DNA from: Polaromonas sp. AER18D-145
GTDB lineage: Bacteria; Pseudomonadota; Gammaproteobacteria; Burkholderiales; Burkholderiaceae_C
Reading direction: 5' to 3'
Assembly: GCF_002379095.1 (NCBI RefSeq)
Contig: NZ_NBZV01000015.1
Location: 1 to 64,000 of the forward strand
Length of the DNA stretch: 64,000 bases
Numbering within the stretch: position 1 is the stretch's first letter; each line of letters opens with the position of its first letter. Both the position numbers and the translations under genes were made by a program. The notes under the pieces were generated by a model that was given only the letters and a program-made list of their open reading frames with translations, was not told where the DNA came from and did no database searches. Positions 49,591 through 57,764 of this stretch are shown piece by piece.

Positions 49591-50264
49591 TGGGGCCGAT
49601 GTTCAACGACATTGAGGCTGTGCTGTTCGATCTGGATGGCACGCTGATCGACAGTGCGCCCGACCTGGGCGCTGCCGCCGACAAGATGCGCACCGACCGC
49701 GGGCTGGCGCCGCTGCCGCTGGCCGATTACCGGCCCATGGCCGGTGCGGGCGCGCGCGGCATGATTGATATTGCTTTCGGGCTGACGCCCGACGACGACG
49801 GTTTTAGCGAGCTGAAAGAAGAATTTTTTGCCAACTACGAAGCCTGCATGACCGAGCGCACCTATGCCTTTGACGGCGTGGCCGAGCTGATTGCGGAAAT
49901 TGACCGGTCCGGCCTCAAATGGGGCGTGGTGACCAACAAATCGGCGCGTTTTACCCTGCCGCTGACGCGCAGGATGCCGCTGTTTGGCTCCGCGCGGACC
50001 ATCATCAGTGGCGACACCACCCCGCACGCCAAGCCGCATCCGGCGCCGCTGCTGGAAGCCGCCCGTCAGCTCCAGCTCCATCCCGGGCGCTGTGTCTATG
50101 TCGGTGATGACGAGCGGGACATCGTCGCCGGGCGCGCCGCCGGCATGCCGACCGTGGCCGCAGCCTACGGTTACCTCGGTGTGCTGGCAGATACCCGTCA
50201 CTGGAAAGCCGACGCCACCATTGTTTCGCCGTCATCCCTCTTGAATTTGCTGCGAATGGCTTAA
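49590..50264 (+). CDS. gph: Phosphoglycolate phosphatase (HAD family)
   Basis: The 224-residue HAD hydrolase removes the 2-phosphoglycolate formed by DNA repair or oxygenation. Motif I is VLFDLDGTLIDSAPDL, motif II VVTNKSA, and motifs III and IV are in HAKPHPAPL and YVGDDERDIVAG. ATG 49590 is coupled to ubiG; ATG 49599 (MFNDIEAV) is a possible alternative. The stop lies 12 bases before tmRNA. Confidence 0.92.
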   Translation: MGPMFNDIEAVLFDLDGTLIDSAPDLGAAADKMRTDRGLAPLPLADYRPMAGAGARGMIDIAFGLTPDDDGFSELKEEFFANYEACMTERTYAFDGVAELIAEIDRSGLKWGVVTNKSARFTLPLTRRMPLFGSARTIISGDTTPHAKPHPAPLLEAARQLQLHPGRCVYVGDDERDIVAGRAAGMPTVAAAYGYLGVLADTRHWKADATIVSPSSLLNLLRMA

Positions 50265-50276
50265 ACTAGTTAACTT

Positions 50277-50663
50277 GGGGCTGCATTGGTTTCGACGTGG
50301 GTTCGGACGCGGTGTGGTGCATGTCGAGCTGAGTGTGCTCGTAAAACTGATTCAAACAAACTAACTGCAAACGACGAACGTTTCGCACTCGCTGCTTAAT
50401 TGCCAGTGAGCTTTACAACAGCAGGCCGATGGGCTGGGCAAGGGGTGTTTAGCGCAAGCTAAATGCTCCCGGCTGTAAAGATAATTTCATCGGCTGGCTC
50501 CGGGCTGGGTACCTTAACCCGGGGCAAGAAAATAGGGTGCTGGCGTCCTGTGTAGCGTGCGACTGCGCGACACAGGTGGCGAGACTCAAATCAGACCGCT
50601 AAACATGTAGATCTGCCCGAACAAGGCTTGCGGACGGGGGTTCAAATCCCCCCAGCTCCACCA
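50277..50663 (+). ncRNA. ssrA: tmRNA
   Basis: The 5' end GGGGCTG pairs with CAGCTCC before the terminal ACCA, and GGTTCAAATCCCCCC forms the T-arm. The tag frame at 50367-50399 reads ANDERFALAA and stops at TAA, the betaproteobacterial degradation tag. A possible promoter (TTGAAT 50241, TAAACT 50262, spacer 15) lies at the end of gph. It rescues stalled ribosomes with SmpB. Confidence 0.97.
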
Positions 50664-50674
50664 GACCGCATGAC

Positions 50675-50712
50675 AAAGGCCGCTAACTAGAGATAGTCAG
50701 CGGCCTTTTTTC
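50675..50712 (+). terminator. Rho-independent terminator after ssrA
   Basis: AAAGGCCGCTAAC and GTCAGCGGCCTTTTTT form a 13-pair stem with one mismatch, followed by T residues, 12 bases after the tmRNA 3' end. Confidence 0.9.
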
Positions 50713-50790
50713 TTGGGTAAATCGCAACCCGAACGTGCAATGCCCGACTTCTTTTCCGTGCCCTGCGGCAACCCGCCGCTTCTGCCTTTG

Positions 50791-52074
50791 TCAGAGCTGG
50801 GACTCAAGCAGCAGCGCCAGCCGCTCCATGATTTTTTCCTTGAGCGGGCGCGCTTCCCATTGCTCGTAGGTGATCCGGCGTGCGCGCTTGAGGTCGTCTT
50901 CAAACACCTGGGTCTGACGTTTGGCAAAGTCGGCGTCGAAGACGTTGAGGTTGGCTTCATCGTTCAGGCGGAAGGAGCGGTTGTCAAAATTGGTCGAACC
51001 GACCGAAACCAGCAGCTGGTCCACCACCATGGCCTTGACGTGGTACATGCTGGGCTGGTACTCGTAAATCTCCGCCCCGGCCCTGAGCAGCGGGCCCCAG
51101 CTGCCCCGGGATGCGGCGCGAACGGTGTCGGTGTCGATGATTTCGCCGGGCGTGATGATGCGCAGTTTGACGCCGCGCTTGAGCGCTTCGGTCAAGGCCT
51201 TGCTGGTCAACTCGTCAGGCACAAAGTACGCGCTGGACAGGTCGATGCTGCGGGCAGCAGCCGTGATGGACAGCAGGTACATCAGCTGCATGCTTTCGCT
51301 GCCGCCCGACGGAGAGCTTGAAAACACCTGCGCACGGCTGTTGCCTGCGGGCGCCAGCGCCGGGAAGTAGGCCTCGCCGTGCATCACCCGACCGGTCACC
51401 TTGAGCCAGTTGTCCATGAAAACCGCCTGCATTTGCGCCACGGCCGGGCCTTCAATGCTGAAATGCGAATCGCGCCAGTGGTCGGCGTCCTGCCCGTTGC
51501 CGGTCCACTGCGGTGCTATGCCGACTCCGCCGGTGAAGCCGAGGCCGCCATCCACCACCAGCAGCTTGCGGTGGGTGCGGTTGTTCATGCGCCCCCAGTT
51601 GTACCAGTGCGGCTTGTGAAACTTGCGGATCTCCACGCCAGCCGCCTCCATTTTTTCAAGGAAGGAGCCGTCGATCTTGGCACTGCCGACCCAGTCCAGC
51701 AGCACATGCACCTTGACGCCGGCCTGGGCGCGCTCGGTCAGTGCGTCGGCAAACTCGCGGCCGATGTCGCCCGACCAGTAAATGTAGGTTTCAAACGTGA
51801 TGCTGCGTTTGGCCCCGCGTATAGCGGCCAGCATGGCCGGAAAGATCTGGTCGCCGTTGAGCAGTTCCCGCGCCCGGTTGCCGCCGACCAGCGCCGGCCC
51901 CAGCAGCGAGCCCATGGCCCGCAGGTACTGCGGGTCTGCGGTGTTGTACAGGCGGGGGAGTTCACGGTTGACGTTTTTCTCGCCGGTGGTGAAGTTGGCG
52001 GCAAGCAGCACACCGGCCAGCGTGGCCAGGAAGGTGATGAGAATGGTCATGACAAGGCGTTTTTTGTTGATCAT
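50791..52074 (-). CDS. Phospholipase D-family cardiolipin synthase-like protein
   Basis: The 427-residue protein has a membrane anchor (LVMTILITFLATLAGVLLAA) and two HKD motifs: RTHRKLLVVDGGLGFTGG near ~205 and YHVKAMVVDQLLVSVGSTNFD near ~365. This points to a PLD-type phosphatidyl transferase, such as a cardiolipin synthase. I chose ATG 52074; ATG 52089 and the longer frame to 52161 are possible, none with a strong ribosome binding site. The gene stands alone, convergent with ssrA. Confidence 0.85.
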   Translation of the reverse strand: MINKKRLVMTILITFLATLAGVLLAANFTTGEKNVNRELPRLYNTADPQYLRAMGSLLGPALVGGNRARELLNGDQIFPAMLAAIRGAKRSITFETYIYWSGDIGREFADALTERAQAGVKVHVLLDWVGSAKIDGSFLEKMEAAGVEIRKFHKPHWYNWGRMNNRTHRKLLVVDGGLGFTGGVGIAPQWTGNGQDADHWRDSHFSIEGPAVAQMQAVFMDNWLKVTGRVMHGEAYFPALAPAGNSRAQVFSSSPSGGSESMQLMYLLSITAAARSIDLSSAYFVPDELTSKALTEALKRGVKLRIITPGEIIDTDTVRAASRGSWGPLLRAGAEIYEYQPSMYHVKAMVVDQLLVSVGSTNFDNRSFRLNDEANLNVFDADFAKRQTQVFEDDLKRARRITYEQWEARPLKEKIMERLALLLESQL

Positions 52075-52254
52075 CGTGGGGCTGCCCATGCGCTGTGGTT
52101 GAAGGAAAGACTGGCGGCCTGGGCGCAAGCGCCGGCAGCTTTGCGCCAGCGCGCAATGCAAGGCAATTTAAGCCGCGATGACATTGCGCTGTGCGGGAAG
52201 CAGCCGCTTTGCCAAGTAGGCGGGCGGCCCGACTTGCCGGGCGACAATAGCGCC

Positions 52255-53004
52255 ATGGTCACCATGCAACTTCAAGACATTCTTTTCTCCCAGGGTTTCG
52301 GTACGCGGCGCGTCTGCGCCGGCTTGATTCAACAGGGTTTTGTGGCTGTAGCCGGCGCCCCTTGTGCGGAACCTGCTATTGATTTCGTAGCGGATGGGCT
52401 GCACTTCACGGTCCAGGGCGTGGACTGGGAATACCACGAGAAGGCCTACCTGATGCTGCACAAGCCGGCCGGCTACGAGTGCTCGCAAAAACCCAGCACC
52501 TACCCGAGCATCTACACCCTGCTGCCGGCGCCGATTCGCCAGCGCGGCGGCGGGGCGGCGGCCGGTGTGCAGGCGGTCGGGCGGCTGGACCAGGACACCA
52601 CCGGCCTGCTGCTGCTGTCTGACGACGGCAAGTTCATCCACCGCATGAGTTCACCCAAACACCATGTGCCCAAGGTGTACGACGTCACGGCCAAACACCC
52701 GGTCGATGACAAACAGGTCCAGAAGCTGCTGGCTGGCGTGGTGCTGGACGACGACCCCAAGCCGGTGCGCGCCGCAGCCTGCGAGAAAACCGGCGAGCAG
52801 ACCTTGCGCCTGACCCTCACCGAAGGCAAGTACCACCAGGTCAAACGCATGATTGCGGCGGTGGGCAACCGGGTGGAAGACGTGGCGGGCCTGCACCGCT
52901 CCCGCATCGGGTCGCTGGATCTGCCGGCCGACCTGAAACCCGGCCAATGGCGCTGGTTGACGGCGCAGGACCTGGCGGCCATTGCCGGCGCACCCACGGT
53001 CTGA
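52255..53004 (+). CDS. rsuA: RsuA-family 16S rRNA pseudouridine synthase
   Basis: The 249-residue enzyme has an N-terminal S4-type RNA-binding domain (LQDILFSQGFGTRRVCAGLI), then KAYLMLHKPAGYECSQKP, the catalytic Asp in VGRLDQDTTGLLLLSDDG, and LTLTEGKYHQVKRMIAAVGN. RsuA makes pseudouridine 516 of 16S rRNA; RluE-type specificity cannot be excluded. A GCTATTG dispersed element lies in frame at 52373-52400. ATG 52255 or 52264 may start. A truncated copy of its 5' half is at 54110-54406. Confidence 0.88.
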   Translation: MVTMQLQDILFSQGFGTRRVCAGLIQQGFVAVAGAPCAEPAIDFVADGLHFTVQGVDWEYHEKAYLMLHKPAGYECSQKPSTYPSIYTLLPAPIRQRGGGAAAGVQAVGRLDQDTTGLLLLSDDGKFIHRMSSPKHHVPKVYDVTAKHPVDDKQVQKLLAGVVLDDDPKPVRAAACEKTGEQTLRLTLTEGKYHQVKRMIAAVGNRVEDVAGLHRSRIGSLDLPADLKPGQWRWLTAQDLAAIAGAPTV

Positions 53005-53115
53005 GGCGACGCGCGTCAGCGCCGGATCGGGAAAACCCCAGTCGGAGGCACCTGACACCCGGTTACGCTGTATTTCTTTGTAAAAAGACCTACAAATGTT
53101 ACCGGGGAGGCCGTC

Positions 53116-53748
53116 ATGAAAAACCATCGCCGTCACTTTCTGGGCGTCGCCGCCATCGGGGCGGTGACCCTGCCTTCGCTGGGCCTGGCGCAGCACGCCC
53201 CCAGTGGCTCCCGCAGCTCCACGCTGTTGACGGTGGGAGGGCTGATCGGCAGCGGCAACCGTGGCGCGCTGGATCCGGCCATGGACCGGATGCTGGTGCG
53301 GCAGAACATCAGCTTCTCCAAGGCGCGGGTGTTCGACTTTGCCAGCCTGGCGGCGATGCCGTCCGCCACCATCCAGCCGACCCTGGAATACGACGGCAAG
53401 CCGCACACGCTCAAGGGGCCCTTGCTGACCGACGTCATGAAGGCCTGCGCCGTCACGGTCACGCCGCAGACCCTGTTCAAGCTTTATGCCGTCGACGGAT
53501 ACACGGCCCAGTTGCCGGCCGCCGACGCCACCCACTACCGGGTGATCGTGGCCACCCACCTGGATGGCCGGCCACTGGCCCTGGGCGGGTTGGGCCCGCT
53601 CTGGGTGGTCTACGACGCGGACCGGTTTACGGACACGGCGGCCAAGCCGCTGTCTGCTCGTTTTGCCTCGAGTCCCTGGGCGACCTATTACATCGATGTG
53701 ACCGACGGCTGCGGCTGCACTCCCGAGCCGGACAAAAAAACAGGCTGA
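53116..53748 (+). CDS. Exported molybdopterin-dependent oxidoreductase-like protein
   Basis: The 210-residue protein begins MKNHRRHFLGVAAIGAVTLP, a twin-arginine-like signal (RRHFLG), then a shortened sulfite-oxidase-type molybdopterin fold: TLEYDGKPHTLKGPLLTDVM, a PADATHYRVIVATHLDGRPL block, and GLGPLWVVYDAD (GPL-WVVYP in homologues). The Cys that binds molybdenum in full oxidases is not seen in the corresponding core, and the C terminus ends GCGCTPEPDKK. A periplasmic location after Tat export is predicted; catalysis is uncertain. GGGGAGG lies upstream of the ATG. Confidence 0.75.
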   Translation: MKNHRRHFLGVAAIGAVTLPSLGLAQHAPSGSRSSTLLTVGGLIGSGNRGALDPAMDRMLVRQNISFSKARVFDFASLAAMPSATIQPTLEYDGKPHTLKGPLLTDVMKACAVTVTPQTLFKLYAVDGYTAQLPAADATHYRVIVATHLDGRPLALGGLGPLWVVYDADRFTDTAAKPLSARFASSPWATYYIDVTDGCGCTPEPDKKTG

Positions 53749-53754
53749 AAAGCG

Positions 53755-53802
53755 TTGAACTCCTTGCTGGACGGGCGCAGGCAGCTAATCAATCCATAGC
53801 AA
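53755..53802. repeat. Dispersed GCTAT-family element
   Basis: TTGAACTCCTTGCTGGACGG, GCGCAGGCAGCTAATCAATC and CATAGCA are a worn copy. It sits at the edge of the decayed duplication zone. Confidence 0.6.
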
Positions 53803-53814
53803 TCGCACAGCCTC

Positions 53815-53950
53815 CCAGGGCACATCCTTCAGGAAGCGCACCGCCACTTCCAGCGTCCTGTCGGGCTGGTCGCGCTGCGGTGAATGCCGCAGTCGGGCAG
53901 CCCGCAGTTGCATGGTCTGCGGCGCGGCCGGCGCCAGTTCGCCGAGGTGT
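53815..53950 (-). pseudogene. Fragment copied from the 3' end of the alpha/beta hydrolase gene
   Basis: On the minus strand the fragment encodes HSPQRDQPDRTLEVAVRFL, close to HSPQRDQPDRTLEAIAGFL of the hydrolase at 55666-56445, and shares the GTCCTGTCGGGCTGGTCGCG stretch. It is shifted in frame upstream and lacks the catalytic part, so it is a non-functional remnant. Confidence 0.8.
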
Positions 53951-54109
53951 GCCATGGGGCCGGCGCGGGCAAGGCGTGCCAGAGTCCGCTGCGTCGATCA
54001 GGAAAAGCTGGCCCAGACGCGCGGGCGGCCCCAGAAAGCCGAGGGGCTGTTGCGCGGTCGGCCATGACCCTGTTCCTGTCCGGCCCGGTGCAATAGGCGT
54101 GTGGCAAAC

Positions 54110-54406
54110 CACATGCCATTGCCGGACATTCTTTTCTCTCGGGGCTTTGGCACGCGGCGCGTCTGCGCCGGCTTGGTTCAACAGGGTTTTGTGGCTGTAG
54201 CCGCCGTCCCCTGTACGGAGCAAGCTATGAATTTTGTAGCGGAGGAGATGAACTTCACGGTCCAGCGCGGGGACTGGAAATACCATGAGAAGTCCTGCCT
54301 GATTCTGCACAGGCCGCCCGGTTGCAAGTGTTCGCAAAAACCCAGTAGCTACCCGAGCATTTCCACCCTGCTGCCGGCGCCGGATCTGGCCGGTATTGCG
54401 GCCTGA
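54110..54406 (+). pseudogene. Truncated copy of the rsuA 5' half
   Basis: It encodes LPDILFSRGFGTRRVCAGLV, then KSCLILHRPPGCKCSQKPSS and STLLPAP, matching residues ~1-90 of the rsuA product at 52255, and stops before the catalytic GRLDQDTTG. The frame is intact to the break, but the enzyme core is absent, so it is annotated as a pseudogene. DNA identity looks about 80 percent. Confidence 0.85.
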
Positions 54407-54431
54407 CCGCATTTCATGCACCGTCGCCGGT

Positions 54432-55144
54432 TCAGGTCAGCCGGTACCCGTTGGCGTGTCTCAATTCGGCCGGACGGCTGTTGGCCTGAATGAGGAAGGC
54501 GTCGTGCCACTGACTGGGTATGCCGCTGGAACCGCCATGCTCGTCATTGGCGGTTTTGAGGCCGCGCATGCGGCGCTGCTGCACCAGCGTCTTTTTCAGG
54601 TTGATGCGGGCGGCCTCCACGGCGGCTTCCTCGCGCTTCAAGTACCTGGCTCTTGACGCCACTTCACCGAGGAATTCGTTGCGAATTTCTGCCGGGCTGG
54701 GCAGCCGGCCGGGGTTGACCACGATGTAGGAAATGCCGCATTGCGCGAGTAAATTTTCTTTCAGGATACTGCTCTTTCGCGAGAGGCCGAAAGGCTTGGG
54801 TACATCGACACAGCCGACAACGTGGCCGTCACTGGCACACACTGAAAACGTGCAATTGGTGTTCTTGAGCAATTCATACAGGTGCCGGCCGTTTTCGCTG
54901 GCGTTGGCCGGGTGAAGCGGGTCACCGGCATTTTGATCATCACATGATGGTCATCAAAGGTTTCTGCGAGCCAGCGCCAAACCCGCAATTCCTCCGCGTT
55001 CACCAGTACCCGCGCATGCAGTGGCCAATGCGCAGGGATACGTTGTTTTCCCAGCTTGGCCCAATGTAGCCACAATCCAAACCACAGGCTGAGCATTGCC
55101 AGCAGGGACAGCCAGATCAACGCCCATTGCGAATTTTCCGTCAT
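54432..55144 (-). pseudogene. Frameshifted DUF2726-type membrane protein
   Basis: The N-terminal half (start 55144) has a membrane segment ALIWLSLLAMLSLWFGLWL and then ARVLVNAEELRVWRWLAE and VMIKMPVTRF. It continues in another frame with NASENGRHLYELLKNTNCTF, GHVVGCVDVPKPFG, and ENLLAQCGISYIVVNPGRLP. Together they fit a DUF2726 nuclease-like fold joined to a helix-rich tail. The frames change near 54905-54925, where one base seems missing. Either the gene is inactivated or there is a sequencing error; programmed shifting is less likely. Confidence 0.7.
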
Positions 55145-55665
55145 GTTGTAACCTCCCCGAATACTTACCTATAGTTACAAGTTAAACACTGCTCCTAATT
55201 TGCGTGTTTGGAAATAGAAATAATCACAATTTCTTCATAAAAAAATAGAAATTAACCCTTTATATTTAAAAATTGTGTGGTGTGTATAACAAAAAGGTGT
55301 CGAGCGCTTGCTTCATCGTGGCCATCACTCTGGGCGTGTCCATCGACAGGTAGGCCGGAATCCCCGGCCATTCGGTGCAGGACCCGCATCGCTTCGGACA
55401 GGCGCTTTGGCCGGGGAGGGGGTAGCACGCTGGACATTCGGGTCTTGGCCGCTTGAAGCCAATGGCGAACGGGCGCAATCAGCTGCTGACTTGACAGCGC
55501 GCCTTGCAGTCCGCCTGGGTTGGGACGGGGCGGCCGGGCATCGGCCGCAGCCGTCCATTTTTCATTGCCTCCTTGTGCCATCACCGGTGATGGGCTCGCA
55601 AATCCGGCAGCCATGGTCCTTGCTGAGGCCAATTTCCGCTGTCCAGACCCCCACCCGATGCGCTT
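55145..55665. other. Spacer with AT-rich left end, no convincing gene
   Basis: Positions 55145-55285 are AT-rich and may hold the promoter of the DUF2726 gene on the minus strand. Rightward, a perfect 14-base palindrome CATCACCGGTGATG lies at 55579-55592. An open frame at 55252-55632 on the minus strand has no recognisable family and is not called. The rest looks like decayed coding DNA similar in composition to the pseudogenes upstream. Confidence 0.45.
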
Positions 55666-56445
55666 CTAACGCATGGGCTGCAAAAAGCCGGCAATGGCTT
55701 CCAACGTCCTGTCGGGCTGGTCGCGCTGCGGCGAATGGCCGCAATCGGGCAGCCGCAATTGCATGGCCTGTGGCGCGGCCAGCGCCAGCTCGTCGAGCTG
55801 CGCCAGGGTGCCGTATTCGTCGCCCAGCCCCTGGATGGCCAGCAGCGGCGCACTGATGCGCCGGCAGTCGGGCCGGATGTCAAAGCTGCGAAAACCGGGC
55901 GACAGCCAGACGTCGTTCCATTGCCAGAAAGCGCAGTCCACATCGGCATGGTGGCGGGCCAGGCGCACGCGCAGTGCGCCAGACTCGAATGCCGCGGTGG
56001 CCTGGGCAATGGCTTGAATCGCGACATCCTCAACCATCAGGTGCGGCGCCATGACGATGGCGGCGCTCACCGGATGCCGGCTCGCATGGAGCAGGGCGAT
56101 GCTCGCGCCGTCCGAGTGGCCCAGCAGCACGGGCTGGGCGATGCCCTGGCTGGCCAGCAGGGCCGGCAACACCTCCCACGCTTCGCGGTGCATGTAGTCG
56201 GGCGCCAGGCGGCCGGCGCCGCGCACATCGGGCACGGCATCGGACTGGCCGTAGCCGCGCCGCGAATACACCAGGCCGGCGCGGCCGGTGGCCTGGCAGA
56301 CTGCTTGCGGCCAGCTGCGGCCGCGCTGGGTCCACAGGCTGACCGAGCCCAGGCCTTCGTGCAGGAAAACAAGCGGTGCCAGGCCGGCCGAACCGGCGAT
56401 GGACTGCACTTCAAGCCGTGTGCCGGCGATCTCTACCAAATTCAT
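55666..56445 (-). CDS. Alpha/beta-fold hydrolase
   Basis: The 259-residue hydrolase has PLVFLHEGLGSVSLW as the oxyanion loop, the nucleophile elbow LLGHSDGASIAL with Ser near residue 105, Asp in LAIQGLGDEYG (~205), and His in PDCGHSPQRDQP (~235). The substrate is unknown; such proteins include esterases and C-C hydrolases. ATG 56445 fits the fold start; the frame extends much further without support. A fragment of its 3' end is duplicated at 53815-53950. Confidence 0.88.
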   Translation of the reverse strand: MNLVEIAGTRLEVQSIAGSAGLAPLVFLHEGLGSVSLWTQRGRSWPQAVCQATGRAGLVYSRRGYGQSDAVPDVRGAGRLAPDYMHREAWEVLPALLASQGIAQPVLLGHSDGASIALLHASRHPVSAAIVMAPHLMVEDVAIQAIAQATAAFESGALRVRLARHHADVDCAFWQWNDVWLSPGFRSFDIRPDCRRISAPLLAIQGLGDEYGTLAQLDELALAAPQAMQLRLPDCGHSPQRDQPDRTLEAIAGFLQPMR

Positions 56446-56539
56446 CACCGGATCGTAAGGGATGTAAGCGGACCGGGCCCCTGGCGCGTTGATAAAGGCC
56501 TGCCGGTAAACTTCCCGGTTGTCCGAAGAAAGCCATTGC

Positions 56540-57535
56540 GTGAATTTCCCCCTCCGTTTGTTTGCCGCCGTCCTGTGCACCTGCCTGGGCGCAGCCGCTG
56601 TTCCGGCCCAGGCCCAGACGCAGACGCAGACCATGCCCCTGCTGGTGCTCAATTCGCTCAGTGACAGCGTCAGCGTCATCAATCCGGCCGACTGGACGGA
56701 AACCCGGCGCATCCCCACCGGCAAGCAGCCGCACCACCTGTACCTCACACCTGACGAGAAGTCGGTGATCGTGGCCAACGCGCTCTCGGACACGCTGACC
56801 TTCATCGACCCCCGGACCGCCGAGGTCCAGCGCGTGGTGCGCGGCATCATCGATCCCTACCACCTGCGCTTTTCGCCCGACATGAAGTGGTTTGTCACGG
56901 CGGCCAACCGGCTCAACCACATCGACATCTACCGCTGGGACGGCACCGATGTCACGCTGGTCAAGCGTGTCCCCACCAGCAAGACGCCCAGCCATTTGTG
57001 GATAGACAGCAAAAGCACCACGGTGTATTCGTCGATGCAGGACAGCGACGAGCTGATCGCGATCGACCTGGGCACCCAGACCATCAAGTGGCGCACGCCG
57101 ACGGGCCTGACGCCCGCCGACGTGTTCGGCACGCCCGATGACAAATTCCTGCTGGTCGGACTAACCGGCAGCGACGCGGTCGAGGTTTACGACGTCAGCG
57201 GCAAGCAGCCGCAGCGCAGCCGCAGCATCAAGACCGGCGCGGGTGCCCATGCCTTTCGCGCGCTGGGCGACGGCCGCCATGTGCTGGTCAGCAACCGGGT
57301 GGGCAACACCATCAGCAAGATCGACCTGCAGACCATGGCCGTGGTGGACGTTTACCCGGCGCCTGGCGGACCCGACTGCATGGATGTCTCGCGTGACGGA
57401 AAATTCATTTATGTCACCTCGCGCTGGGCGCGCAAACTCACGGTGATCGACATGGCCAGCCGCAAGGTGGTGCGCCAGGTCAATGTTGGAAAGAGTCCCC
57501 ATGGCGTCTGGACGCTGGATCACGCGCCTAGATAG
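56540..57535 (+). CDS. YncE-type beta-propeller repeat protein
   Basis: The 331-residue exported protein has a signal peptide (FAAVLCTCLGAAAVPAQA), then repeated blades such as VLNSLSDSVSVINPADW, VIVANALSDTLTFIDPRT and VLVSNRVGNTISKIDLQT, which form a seven-bladed propeller. Such proteins bind surface ligands or act as quinoprotein-like scaffolds. The start is GTG 56540; the TTG at 56519 is less likely. It is divergent from the hydrolase gene with a ~95-base spacer. Confidence 0.85.
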   Translation: MNFPLRLFAAVLCTCLGAAAVPAQAQTQTQTMPLLVLNSLSDSVSVINPADWTETRRIPTGKQPHHLYLTPDEKSVIVANALSDTLTFIDPRTAEVQRVVRGIIDPYHLRFSPDMKWFVTAANRLNHIDIYRWDGTDVTLVKRVPTSKTPSHLWIDSKSTTVYSSMQDSDELIAIDLGTQTIKWRTPTGLTPADVFGTPDDKFLLVGLTGSDAVEVYDVSGKQPQRSRSIKTGAGAHAFRALGDGRHVLVSNRVGNTISKIDLQTMAVVDVYPAPGGPDCMDVSRDGKFIYVTSRWARKLTVIDMASRKVVRQVNVGKSPHGVWTLDHAPR

Positions 57536-57760
57536 GCCCCCACGGTTGCTCACTTCGTGTAGCTCCCGAGGCCTTGCAGGCCGCGGCTCGCCGGAGGCTT
57601 CGCCTCTGTCGCCTGTCCAAGGCTGCGCAGGCAGCTTTGGAGCCGCAGGCTCCAGCCCCTCGGGGGCCGCTGCGCCTGCGGCCCGGCCCTTCGGCAAGCT
57701 CAGGACAGGCCAAGGCCGGTTCCGCGGCCCCGGCTTGAAGGGGAGGGCTCTGCGGCCGTT
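57536..57760. repeat. Composite dispersed-repeat region
   Basis: GGCCCCCACGGTTGCTCACT, GGAGCCGCAGGCTCCAG, GGGGGCCGCTGCGCCTGCGG and CGGTTCCGCGGCCCCGGCTT are arms of the family also found at 36762-36927 and 61016-61145. CCCTTCGGCAAGCTCAGGAC is an arm of the CGAACGG palindrome. The region is gene-free and likely to be highly structured in RNA. Confidence 0.7.
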
Positions 57761-57764
57761 CGTT

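Noticed and set aside
55252..55632. 126-codon minus-strand frame
   Set aside because: No recognisable domain and no start signals; it lies in a zone of decayed DNA.
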